A stretch of DNA of 20,744 nucleotides from an uncultured Clostridia bacterium (GTDB lineage Bacteria > Bacillota_A > Clostridia > Christensenellales > Aristaeellaceae). The DNA lies in contig CAMJTZ010000017.1 in assembly GCA_946408865.1 (NCBI GenBank), positions 1-20,744 on the forward strand. The letters run 5' to 3'. Made by a program: the position numbers and the translations under genes. Of this stretch, positions 1 through 6,695 are shown in pieces. Below the pieces are notes generated by a model. It did not search any database and was not told the DNA's origin. It saw only the letters and a program-made list of their open reading frames with translations. The stretch's first letter is position 1. Each line of letters opens with the position of its first letter.

Positions 1-2
1 TC

Positions 3-227
3 GGCCGGTTTGACCAGCGGCTGGCGGAAAAGTTTCTCGGCATTGAAGACGGAAAATATACCGGCGGGCGGCTGGAAAATTACACGGACAACGCTGAAGA
101 AAAAACGGCGCCGGTGAGCGCCGCACTGGAGCGGATTGAAAAAATCGTTGCGGAAACGCAGTGGAACAGCCCCTTTGATCTGATTCCCGCGCTGATGGAG
201 CTGCCGGGAATGGGAGAAAAACGGTAA
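3..227 (+). CDS. 3' end of an unrecognised protein gene (partial)
   Basis: An open frame enters from the left edge and ends at TAA 225-227, giving the last 74 residues of a protein. The fragment is hydrophilic and charged, with a helical-looking stretch (SAALERIEKIVAE) and the C-terminal end DLIPALMELPGMGEKR. There is no membrane segment, Cys motif or other signature I can place in a family, so I assign no function. It is probably real because codon use is GC-rich like its neighbours and it stops 16 bp before a strong rho-independent terminator pointing the same way. It converges on the branching enzyme gene. The upstream part lies outside the window. Confidence 0.6.
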   Translation, partial: GRFDQRLAEKFLGIEDGKYTGGRLENYTDNAEEKTAPVSAALERIEKIVAETQWNSPFDLIPALMELPGMGEKR

Positions 228-243
228 AAAAGAACGGACACAG

Positions 244-282
244 GGAATGGTAAGCCGGGATGGCTTACCATTCCACTTTTTT
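244..282 (+). terminator. Intrinsic terminator overlapping the branching-enzyme stop codon
   Basis: A perfect 13-bp stem (GGAATGGTAAGCC 244-256 with GGCTTACCATTCC 262-274) has a 5-nt loop and is followed by A, C and six T (277-282), so it is oriented to end the + strand gene. The right arm also encodes the last residues and TAA stop of the convergent - strand gene. On the - strand a T-rich run lies only about 11 nt beyond the stem, so termination in that direction would be weaker. Confidence 0.9.
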
Positions 283-2283
283 CAGCGCGACACCGGTGCG
301 GCAGGGGAGGTAGAGCTTAATGCCGTAACCGAACTCCGTATCGGCGGCGTGATAGATATTGTCCATATTGATGCGGGTCTGCCCGCCGTAAGGCCAGTCG
401 TCCGTGGAGAAGATGACGCGGTATCCGCCGGGACCGGTGACACGGCAGTTGATGAACACGCTTTCCTGGGACCAGGTCGGATGCAGGTTGAAAGCGTAAA
501 GCAGGCCGCCGCGGGCAAAGATGAGGAGCTTGCGCTCATTGTCGATCCAGAGGCTTTCTGCCGGGCCGGTGCAGTGAACCTTGTGGGTATTCATAAGATA
601 CGTCATGCCGCGGTCGAAATTGGCGAGCCATTCATACTTCAGATTCCAGTTGTGGACGAGGGACCACTGGCGGCGGGCATAGTGATAGCTCCAGCCGTTG
701 CCTTCCCGGGGGAAGTCCACCCATTCCGGGTGGCCGAACTCATTGCCCATGAAATTCAGGTATCCGTTGCCGGCGAGGGAGCAGGTGAGAAAACGGATGA
801 CCTTATGCATATCGATGGCGCGGTCCATGTTCAGCGAGTGGTAATCCTTGGACATGCCGGTATACATCTCCGCGTCCGCCATGCGGAAGATCAGGGACTT
901 GTCGCCGACGAGGGCCTGATCGTGGGATTCCGAGTAGCCGATGCTCATTTCCCCCGGACGGCCCCAGGTCAGCTCATGCCAGAGAGCGTGCATGTCCCAG
1001 TTTTCCTGCATCTGATCCTTGACCAGCCGGATCCAGGTATCCGGCATTCCCATGGCCAGGCGGTAATCAAAGCCGACGCCGGCGTATTCCAGCGGCAGAC
1101 ACATGCCCGGGAAGCAGGAGACGTCCTCAGCAACGGTCATGGCTTTCGGATTGATGCCGTGAATCAGCTCGTTGGCAAGCATTAGGTAGATCCGGCCGTC
1201 CACATTGGTATTCATGGAGAAATAGGAATCATAACCGTTGAAGGAGCAGTTTCCGTGATTTTCGTACATCATGGAGGTGACGCCGTCAAAACGGAAACCG
1301 TCGAAGTGAAATTCATCCTGCCAGTACTTCAGATTGGAGAGCAGGAAATGAATCACACTATGCTTCGCGTAATCAAAGATCCTGGTTTTCCAGTTGGGAT
1401 GCCAGCCGCGGTCGCCGGGGAGGAAATACTGATCGTCCGTACCGTCGAGCTGATTCAGGCCCTCGCCCACATTCGGGCAGGCATGGCTGTGAACCACATC
1501 GAGCAGGACGGAGAGACCGAGGGAATGCGCTTTGTTGATCAGGTATTTCAGATCCTCGGGGGTGCCGTAGCGATGGGTCGGTGCGAAGAAATTCGTGACC
1601 TGATAGCCGAAGGAGGCATAATAGGGATGCTCCTGGATGGCCATCAGCTGCACGGTGTTGTAACCCGCGTATTTGATCCAGCCGAGGGTTTCGTCCGCGA
1701 ACTCCCGGTAGGAGCCGATATGGCCGTGCTCCTGGGCCATACCGATATGCGCCTCATAGATCATCGGGGAATCCGGGCGCTGCCGGCCGTAGAAGTCCCC
1801 GTCCGTCCATTCAAAAGGCTCGTCCGGCATCCAGATCTGGCCGCAGAGGGTTTCGCTGGCCATATCCATGACGCAGCGGGTGATCCAGGCGGGAATCCGC
1901 TCGAAGCTGGCACCCTGGCGGCCGACCATGAGCTTGACAAACTGCCCGTGCTTCAGGGCGTCCCGTCCGTCCAGCGTGATTTCCCATACGCCGCCGCCGA
2001 TATGATGCAGCGGCGTGTTCCATCTGTCCCAGTCGTTGAAATCGCCGGTGAGCCAGGCGGCGTCCGCCCCCGGCAGCCATTCCCGGAAAACCCAGCCGGT
2101 TTCCGTACGGTGGAAACCGAAGTAGCGGTGGCCGTTGGCAAAATCAGACAGGGAACCGTTGCCGGCCAGATGCCAGCGGCGGTCATTATACCGGTCCATA
2201 TGCATCCGGATTTCTCCGCTGTAAGGGGTGAGACCCGGATCTTTTTCCATCAGGAACCATAAAGCGTCGTCGACGTGAATCAC
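265..2283 (-). CDS. glgB: 1,4-alpha-glucan branching enzyme, eukaryote-like type (GH13)
   Basis: This cytoplasmic enzyme of glycogen metabolism cuts alpha-1,4-glucan and re-attaches the piece through an alpha-1,6 link. The 672-residue protein has an N-terminal CBM48-like domain (about 55-105, WLTGDFNDWDRWNTPLH), a GH13 catalytic barrel (about 170-560) and a C-terminal beta domain. Visible GH13 motifs are DVVHSH (262-267), GFRFDGVTSM with nucleophile D333, AEDVS with acid/base E386, and SESHDQ with D455. The GVTSMMYENHG wording and the length fit the subfamily shared with eukaryotic branching enzymes (GH13_8), as opposed to classical E. coli-type GlgB; this is from memory of motifs. The start is GTG (2283-2281) with AGGAG 9 nt upstream (2293-2297). 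It is divergent from the surface cluster, and no other glycogen gene is visible. Confidence 0.93.
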   Translation of the reverse strand: MIHVDDALWFLMEKDPGLTPYSGEIRMHMDRYNDRRWHLAGNGSLSDFANGHRYFGFHRTETGWVFREWLPGADAAWLTGDFNDWDRWNTPLHHIGGGVWEITLDGRDALKHGQFVKLMVGRQGASFERIPAWITRCVMDMASETLCGQIWMPDEPFEWTDGDFYGRQRPDSPMIYEAHIGMAQEHGHIGSYREFADETLGWIKYAGYNTVQLMAIQEHPYYASFGYQVTNFFAPTHRYGTPEDLKYLINKAHSLGLSVLLDVVHSHACPNVGEGLNQLDGTDDQYFLPGDRGWHPNWKTRIFDYAKHSVIHFLLSNLKYWQDEFHFDGFRFDGVTSMMYENHGNCSFNGYDSYFSMNTNVDGRIYLMLANELIHGINPKAMTVAEDVSCFPGMCLPLEYAGVGFDYRLAMGMPDTWIRLVKDQMQENWDMHALWHELTWGRPGEMSIGYSESHDQALVGDKSLIFRMADAEMYTGMSKDYHSLNMDRAIDMHKVIRFLTCSLAGNGYLNFMGNEFGHPEWVDFPREGNGWSYHYARRQWSLVHNWNLKYEWLANFDRGMTYLMNTHKVHCTGPAESLWIDNERKLLIFARGGLLYAFNLHPTWSQESVFINCRVTGPGGYRVIFSTDDWPYGGQTRINMDNIYHAADTEFGYGIKLYLPCRTGVALKKVEW

Positions 2284-2379
2284 AGGGAAATTCTCCTTTC
2301 TTTTTTACACGGCGTTTTTGTTTTCCGCAGGAGCGGGGATCCCGAAACGGCGGGGACTATGAAACTTTTATCTGAATGT

Positions 2380-2408
2380 ATTTTACCATTGACAGAAACG
2401 AAAAACAA
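2380..2408 (-). promoter_or_regulatory. Candidate promoter of the branching enzyme gene
   Basis: On the - strand TTGTTT (2408-2403) is separated by exactly 17 nt from TAAAAT (2385-2380), a plausible sigma-A pair. It would give a 5' leader of about 90 nt before the GTG start. The surrounding intergenic DNA is conspicuously AT-rich compared with the genes. No riboswitch was recognised in the leader. Confidence 0.45.
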
Positions 2409-2484
2409 TTTTTTCTTTTCAAGTTAATTTTAAGGTTCGCGCTTTACAATGACGCCATCACGAAAGGAAAGGCGGTGCTTACTG

Positions 2485-3717
2485 ATGAAACAGAAGCGCA
2501 CATGGATACAGAAAATAACAGGGGCGGCGGCTCTGCTGCTGGCGGCCGTGATGATCCTGGCGGGAGGATTCCTGCAGACGGCTTCGGCCGCGGCCGGCGG
2601 CACGCCGGTATACAGCAGCGCGGACCTGTTCACGGACAGGGATCTGGCGCAGACGGCGGACCTGAGCGAAGCGGCGGCCGTCACCGTCAGCGACGGACAG
2701 GCAATCCGGATTACGGAAGCCGGGGTCTATGTGCTGAGCGGAACGGCCGCGGGAGCCACGGTATATGTGGAAGCGGCGGACGACGCGAAGGTGCAGCTGG
2801 TGCTGCAGGGCCTGCAGATGACAAACACGGACTTCCCCTGCATCTATGTGGTATCGGCGGACAAGGTGTTCATTACGACGGCGGCGGACAGCTCCCTGGC
2901 GGTGACCGGAACTTTCCGGGCAGACGGCGAAACGAACACGGACGGGGTGATCTTCTCCAGGCAGGACCTGACGCTGAACGGAACGGCGACGCTGACGATT
3001 GCCTCCGCGGAGAATGGCGTGGTATGCAAGGACGACCTGAAGATCACCGGCGGAACCTATGAGATATCCGCGAAGTCCAAGGCCTTTGAAGCGAACGATT
3101 CCATCCGCGTGGCAGGCGGCACCTTCACACTGCAGGCCGGAACAGACGGACTCCACGCCGAGAACAGCGACGACGACAGCAAGGGATATATCTGGATCGG
3201 CGGCGGGAACCTGAACATTACCTGCGGGGACGACGGGATCCACGCCACCTCCGTAGTGCAGATTGACGACGGCGAAGTGACGGTCAGCGCGGCGGAGGGC
3301 ATTGAGGGCACCTTCATCCAGATTAACGGCGGAACAATCCGTATCGCCGCATCGGACGACGGGATCAACGCCGCAAACAAGTCCTCCGCGGTGGAAGCCG
3401 CGATCGAGTTCAACGGCGGCACGGTGAATGTGGCGATGGGCGGCGGAGACACCGACGGGATTGACTCGAACGGAAACCTCTACATCAACGGCGGCGTCAT
3501 CAGCGTGACCGGGAACAGCACGTTTGACTACGACGGATACGTATCCTTCACAGGCGGAACGGTTTACATCAACGGCCAGCAGACTTCCTCCATCCCGAAC
3601 CAGATGCTCGGCGGCGGAGGCGGCCGGGGCGGCTGGGGCATGAACGGCGGCCAGGGCGAGAGCGGCGGCGGCATGGGCGGCGGACGCGGCGGACACGGCG
3701 GCCGGGGCGGCTGGTAA
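2485..3717 (+). CDS. Secreted beta-helix carbohydrate-binding domain protein with Gly-rich tail
   Basis: A 410-residue exported protein. It has a signal peptide (basic MKQKR, hydrophobic about 12-30, likely cleavage after TASA near 35) and then a repetitive region (about 60-365) of short strands typical of parallel beta-helices. Recurrent Asp-Gly-Ile/Leu turns (TDGLHAEN, DDGIHATS, DDGINAAN, TDGIDSNG) resemble the family of Clostridium thermocellum Cthe_2159, a calcium- and polygalacturonate-binding pectate-lyase-like protein annotated as carbohydrate-binding domain-containing. From about 375 the chain is a roughly 35-residue tail of mostly Gly with Arg, Met and Trp. No LPXTG or membrane anchor is present. 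The frame is open from 2449, but ATG 2485 is preferred because AAAGGCGG lies 9 nt upstream and the signal peptide starts there. It is the first gene of the cluster, 30 bp before the polymerase gene. Confidence 0.85.
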   Translation: MKQKRTWIQKITGAAALLLAAVMILAGGFLQTASAAAGGTPVYSSADLFTDRDLAQTADLSEAAAVTVSDGQAIRITEAGVYVLSGTAAGATVYVEAADDAKVQLVLQGLQMTNTDFPCIYVVSADKVFITTAADSSLAVTGTFRADGETNTDGVIFSRQDLTLNGTATLTIASAENGVVCKDDLKITGGTYEISAKSKAFEANDSIRVAGGTFTLQAGTDGLHAENSDDDSKGYIWIGGGNLNITCGDDGIHATSVVQIDDGEVTVSAAEGIEGTFIQINGGTIRIAASDDGINAANKSSAVEAAIEFNGGTVNVAMGGGDTDGIDSNGNLYINGGVISVTGNSTFDYDGYVSFTGGTVYINGQQTSSIPNQMLGGGGGRGGWGMNGGQGESGGGMGGGRGGHGGRGGW

Positions 3718-3747
3718 GGAAACAAAAAACAGCGGGGAGGCATTCGC

Positions 3748-4506
3748 ATGGCAGAGAGCTTTATTAACGTGATGAAGCGTTATGAACTGAAATATCTGAT
3801 GGACCGGGGACAGACCGCATTCCTGATGCGGCGGCTACAGGGCCACATGGAACCGGACCGGTACGGAAAGACGACCATCGCCTCCCTGTATTACGACACG
3901 CCGGACCGGCGGCTGATCCGCGCTTCGATGGATAAGCCGGACTTCAAGGAAAAGATGCGGCTCCGTTCCTACGGACCCGCAACGGAGGATTCCCCCGTGT
4001 TCCTGGAACTGAAGCGGAAAGCATCCGGCATCGTATACAAGCGGCGGGTGCGGAGCACGCTGCCGGAGGTGCAGGCGTTCTTCCGGGGGGAAAACGGACG
4101 CTTCGCGGACCGGCAGATCAGCCGGGAACTGGACTGGTTCCGGGATTCCTATGATTCGCTGGAGCCGGCCTGCCTGATTCTGTACGACCGGATCGCGTAC
4201 TATGAGCCGGACGGGGATCTGCGGCTGACGATCGATTTCAATCCCCGGTACCGGATGGAGGATCTGCGGCTGACAGGTGAGATGGACGGTATTCCACTGC
4301 TTCCAGAGGGAGGCTCGATCCTGGAAGTGAAGGTGCAGGCGGCGATGCCCCTGTGGCTGAGCGCCATCCTGGACGAGGGACAGATTTATAAAAGCAGTTT
4401 CTCCAAGTACGGGGAAGCGTACACCCGGGAGCGCACAAAGGCCGCGCCGCCGGTACAGCCGGTGCAGACGGAACGGCCGGCACTCCGGGTCCTCCGGAGC
4501 GCATGA
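3748..4506 (+). CDS. VTC-domain polyphosphate polymerase
   Basis: A 252-residue protein of the VTC family, whose triphosphate-tunnel fold makes inorganic polyphosphate from nucleoside triphosphate in the yeast vacuolar complex. Motifs in order are KRYELKY (10-16), SLYYDTPD (46-53), KMRLRSYG (69-76), FLELKRK (85-91), YKRR (97-100), YDRIAY (146-151), TIDFN (161-165), ILEVKV (191-196) and KSSFSKYGEAY (215-225). These alternate basic and acidic strand motifs, as expected for tunnel residues binding phosphate and metal. Only the catalytic domain is present; there is no SPX domain and no membrane segment. RBS GGGGAGG (3734-3740) is 7 nt before ATG. Bacterial VTC genes are often next to DUF4956 genes, as here. 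Polyphosphate synthesis is inferred from the family; the natural acceptor is unknown. Confidence 0.88.
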   Translation: MAESFINVMKRYELKYLMDRGQTAFLMRRLQGHMEPDRYGKTTIASLYYDTPDRRLIRASMDKPDFKEKMRLRSYGPATEDSPVFLELKRKASGIVYKRRVRSTLPEVQAFFRGENGRFADRQISRELDWFRDSYDSLEPACLILYDRIAYYEPDGDLRLTIDFNPRYRMEDLRLTGEMDGIPLLPEGGSILEVKVQAAMPLWLSAILDEGQIYKSSFSKYGEAYTRERTKAAPPVQPVQTERPALRVLRSA

Positions 4507-4551
4507 CCGGAGAGGAAACCCCGCAGGGGAAAAGCAAAGGAGAGAGAGACG

Positions 4552-5223
4552 ATGTTCAATTCAATTTATTCCGCTTCTGTAACGCCGGTGCAGCTGCTGC
4601 TGATGGCAGCGGCGGCACTGGGATCCGGCATTCTGTACTCATGGCTGATGAGCTTCCGGATCCGGGCAAACCGGCGCTTTTTCATCGTCAGCTCGGTGCT
4701 GCCCTTCGTGGTGGGCCTGGTGCTGACATTCATCAACGGAAATATCGGGGCGGGAATCGCCTTCGGCGGCGCGTTTGCGCTGACCCGGTTCCGCTCCGCG
4801 CAGGGAACCAGCGACGAGATTGCGGCGGTGCTGATCGCCATGGCGGCCGGCTGCGCCTTCGGAATGGGCTACATCGCTTACGGCGTGCTGGTGCTGGTGA
4901 TCATGGGATTGCTGTTCCTGGCGCTTTCCGGAACGAAACTGTTTGACCACGCGGGAACGCAGGAGGAAAAACTGCTGAAGATCACGATTCCGGAATCCCT
5001 GGACTACGCCCGGGCGTTTGAGGAACCTTTTGCCCGTTATCTGAAGGAAGCGGAGAACGCCGGCGTGAAAACCACCGGTATGGGCAGCATGTACCGGCTG
5101 AGTTTCAAAATCCGGATGAAGAACCCGGAAGAGGAGAAGGAAATGATCGACGAACTGCGGACACGCAACGGCAACCTGGAAATCGCCGTGCTGCCCTGGG
5201 CGGAGCCGCAGGCACAGCTGTAA
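4552..5223 (+). CDS. DUF4956 membrane protein
   Basis: A 223-residue integral membrane protein with about four hydrophobic helices (roughly 14-33, 44-61, 87-105 and 108-126). The conserved motif ALTRFRSAQGTSDEI (76-90) follows the Gly-rich GNIGAGIAFGGAF stretch. A soluble C-terminal domain (about 135-223) of alternating helices and strands ends in LEIAVLPWAEPQ. The arrangement matches DUF4956, a family of unknown biochemical function recurrently paired with VTC-type polymerases. Its likely role, by inference, is a membrane partner or export path for the polymer made by the neighbour. ATG 4552 has an AAAGGAGAGAGAGA purine run upstream and lies 45 bp after the polymerase stop. Confidence 0.87.
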   Translation: MFNSIYSASVTPVQLLLMAAAALGSGILYSWLMSFRIRANRRFFIVSSVLPFVVGLVLTFINGNIGAGIAFGGAFALTRFRSAQGTSDEIAAVLIAMAAGCAFGMGYIAYGVLVLVIMGLLFLALSGTKLFDHAGTQEEKLLKITIPESLDYARAFEEPFARYLKEAENAGVKTTGMGSMYRLSFKIRMKNPEEEKEMIDELRTRNGNLEIAVLPWAEPQAQL

Positions 5224-5248
5224 AGACTTTCCGGAGAGGAGACAAACC

Positions 5249-6481
5249 ATGAAAAAGAAACACCCGGTACTGCGGAACCTGCTGCTGGACGCGGCGGCAG
5301 CCGGACTGGCACTGACGGTTTTCGCCCTGTTCCACCATGTACTGCCGAGCCGGCAGCAGAGCCTGAACGTGCAGACGGTGAGACCGGCCGCGGCGCAGGC
5401 GGCAGCGGCGGAAACGACGGAAACCGGAACAGCCGCGGAGACCCGGACGGACATCGGAACAGAAACGGTTTCCGGAACAGAGACCGCTTCCGGAGAAGAA
5501 ACGGCAGAGGAAACCTTCCGGCCGGAGGTGCGGATGACGGCCTCGGCAGGGAAAAGCGACACAGGACACGGAAGCAGTTCCGGCAGGCGGAACAGCCGGG
5601 GCAGCGGGAAAAGCAGCGGCGGCAGCGGCAAAGGCGGAAACTCCAAGGGCGGAAGCGCCCTGGAAGAGGACAGCGCGGTTTCCGCCGGGACAGACGCAGA
5701 GACGGTGAACGTCCCGATCGCGGAGAAATTTGCCGACAAATATTCGGATGAAATCATCGAAACGGAAAACAGCTACCAAAGTCCGGATCTTTCGGTTACG
5801 GTCAGCGAAGTGAACGACGGCAATATAACCTATTACCTTGCGGACATCTACGTCCGGGATATCACGTGCTTCCAGACCGCGCTGGCGTCCGATACCTACG
5901 GAAGCGGATTCCGCGACAGCATTGCCGGGATGGCTGCGCTGAAAGGCGCGCTGCTGGCGGTGAACGGGGACTACTACGGAAACACGAGCGAGGGCGTCGT
6001 GATCCGGAACGGAACGATCTACCGCGCCAACGCGACGGACTGCGACGTATGCGTGCTGTACTACGACGGGACGATGAAAGTGATGCCCGGGAGTGCCTTC
6101 TCCGTGGAGGAGGCGGTGGCGGACGGCGCCTGGCAGGCCTGGACCTTCGGGCCGGCGCTGTTGGGCAGCAGCGGGGAGATTCTGACGGATTTCTCCAGCC
6201 CGGGCCGGATCATCGCCGCCAACCCGCGGACAGCGATCGGCTACTACGAGCCGGGGCACTACTGCCTGGTTGTGGTGGACGGGCGTGGCGAATCCGCCGG
6301 CATCACGCTGCCGCAGCTGAGCGGACTGTTCCACGACCTTGGATGCAGCGCAGCCTACAATCTGGACGGCGGAAATTCCTCCATCATGGTATGGGGGAAC
6401 GAAGTGATCAACCATCCTTCCGGCGGCGGAAGGGAAAGCAGCGACGCGCTGCTGATCGCGGAGGTGCGGAGCAATGAGTAA
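5249..6481 (+). CDS. Membrane-anchored phosphodiester glycosidase family protein (NAGPA domain)
   Basis: A 410-residue protein with a short cytoplasmic basic N-terminus and one hydrophobic anchor (about 10-30). A low-complexity linker follows: Ala/Thr/Glu-rich about 45-90, then Ser/Gly/Lys/Arg-rich about 100-137. A C-terminal domain (about 180-405) belongs to the NAGPA family, named after the human enzyme that uncovers GlcNAc-1-phosphodiester from mannose-6-phosphate. Motifs seen are VNGDYY (238-243), FGPALL (300-305), NPRTAIG (325-331), VDGRG (343-347) and NLDGGNSS (371-378). The predicted topology places the catalytic domain outside the cell, where it could hydrolyse sugar-phosphodiester bonds in a surface polymer; the substrate is not known. 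A purine-rich RBS (GGAGAGGAG) precedes ATG 5249. The last codons overlap the next gene (ATGAGTAA). Confidence 0.87.
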   Translation: MKKKHPVLRNLLLDAAAAGLALTVFALFHHVLPSRQQSLNVQTVRPAAAQAAAAETTETGTAAETRTDIGTETVSGTETASGEETAEETFRPEVRMTASAGKSDTGHGSSSGRRNSRGSGKSSGGSGKGGNSKGGSALEEDSAVSAGTDAETVNVPIAEKFADKYSDEIIETENSYQSPDLSVTVSEVNDGNITYYLADIYVRDITCFQTALASDTYGSGFRDSIAGMAALKGALLAVNGDYYGNTSEGVVIRNGTIYRANATDCDVCVLYYDGTMKVMPGSAFSVEEAVADGAWQAWTFGPALLGSSGEILTDFSSPGRIIAANPRTAIGYYEPGHYCLVVVDGRGESAGITLPQLSGLFHDLGCSAAYNLDGGNSSIMVWGNEVINHPSGGGRESSDALLIAEVRSNE

Positions 6482-6695
6482 AACAATGAGATGGATGAAC
6501 CACGGGACGGTCGTGCTCGGGATGATGTTTCTGGTGTTCCTGGTGCTCGACCAGTTTAACCCGATGATGAATTTTGTGGACAATTCGGTTTCCCGGTGGC
6601 TGCTGGCCGTCCTGTGCCTCTGCGCCATTGCCCGGAGCGTTCTGGGCTGGCGGCGGGAAAGCGCGGACGGAAGAGAAAACCATGAACCAATTTAA
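6474..6695 (+). CDS. Small two-helix membrane protein
   Basis: A 73-residue protein with two hydrophobic segments (about 12-27 and 42-58), separated by a short loop with FNPMMNFVDN and followed by a charged tail (GWRRESADGRENHE). No family is recognised. Support for a real gene is positional: its ATG sits within the last 8 nt of the glycosidase gene (ATGAGTAA), and its TAA lies 14 nt inside the glycosyltransferase gene. That is a chain of overlapping translation-coupled starts. It may be an accessory subunit or assembly factor for the surface-polymer module; that role is inferred from context only. Confidence 0.65.
   Translation: MSKTMRWMNHGTVVLGMMFLVFLVLDQFNPMMNFVDNSVSRWLLAVLCLCAIARSVLGWRRESADGRENHEPI

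Noticed and set aside
247..2262. Two + strand frames (312 and 335 residues) opposite the branching enzyme
   Set aside because: The - strand frame carries full GH13 catalytic motifs. The + frames have no RBS, promoter or family resemblance.
2389..2450. Possible + strand promoter for the surface cluster (TTGACA at 2389-2394, TACAAT at 2445-2450)
   Set aside because: The two boxes are about 50 nt apart, and neither has a matching partner at 16-18 nt. A promoter must exist in this region, but I cannot place it.
4503..4946. 147-residue + strand frame overlapping the DUF4956 gene
   Set aside because: It runs in another frame over a gene with clear membrane helices and family motif; it has no independent support.
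5105..6628. 507-residue - strand frame across the phosphodiester glycosidase gene
   Set aside because: It is antisense to a gene with clear NAGPA motifs and overlapping operon structure; the composition is typical of a shadow frame.
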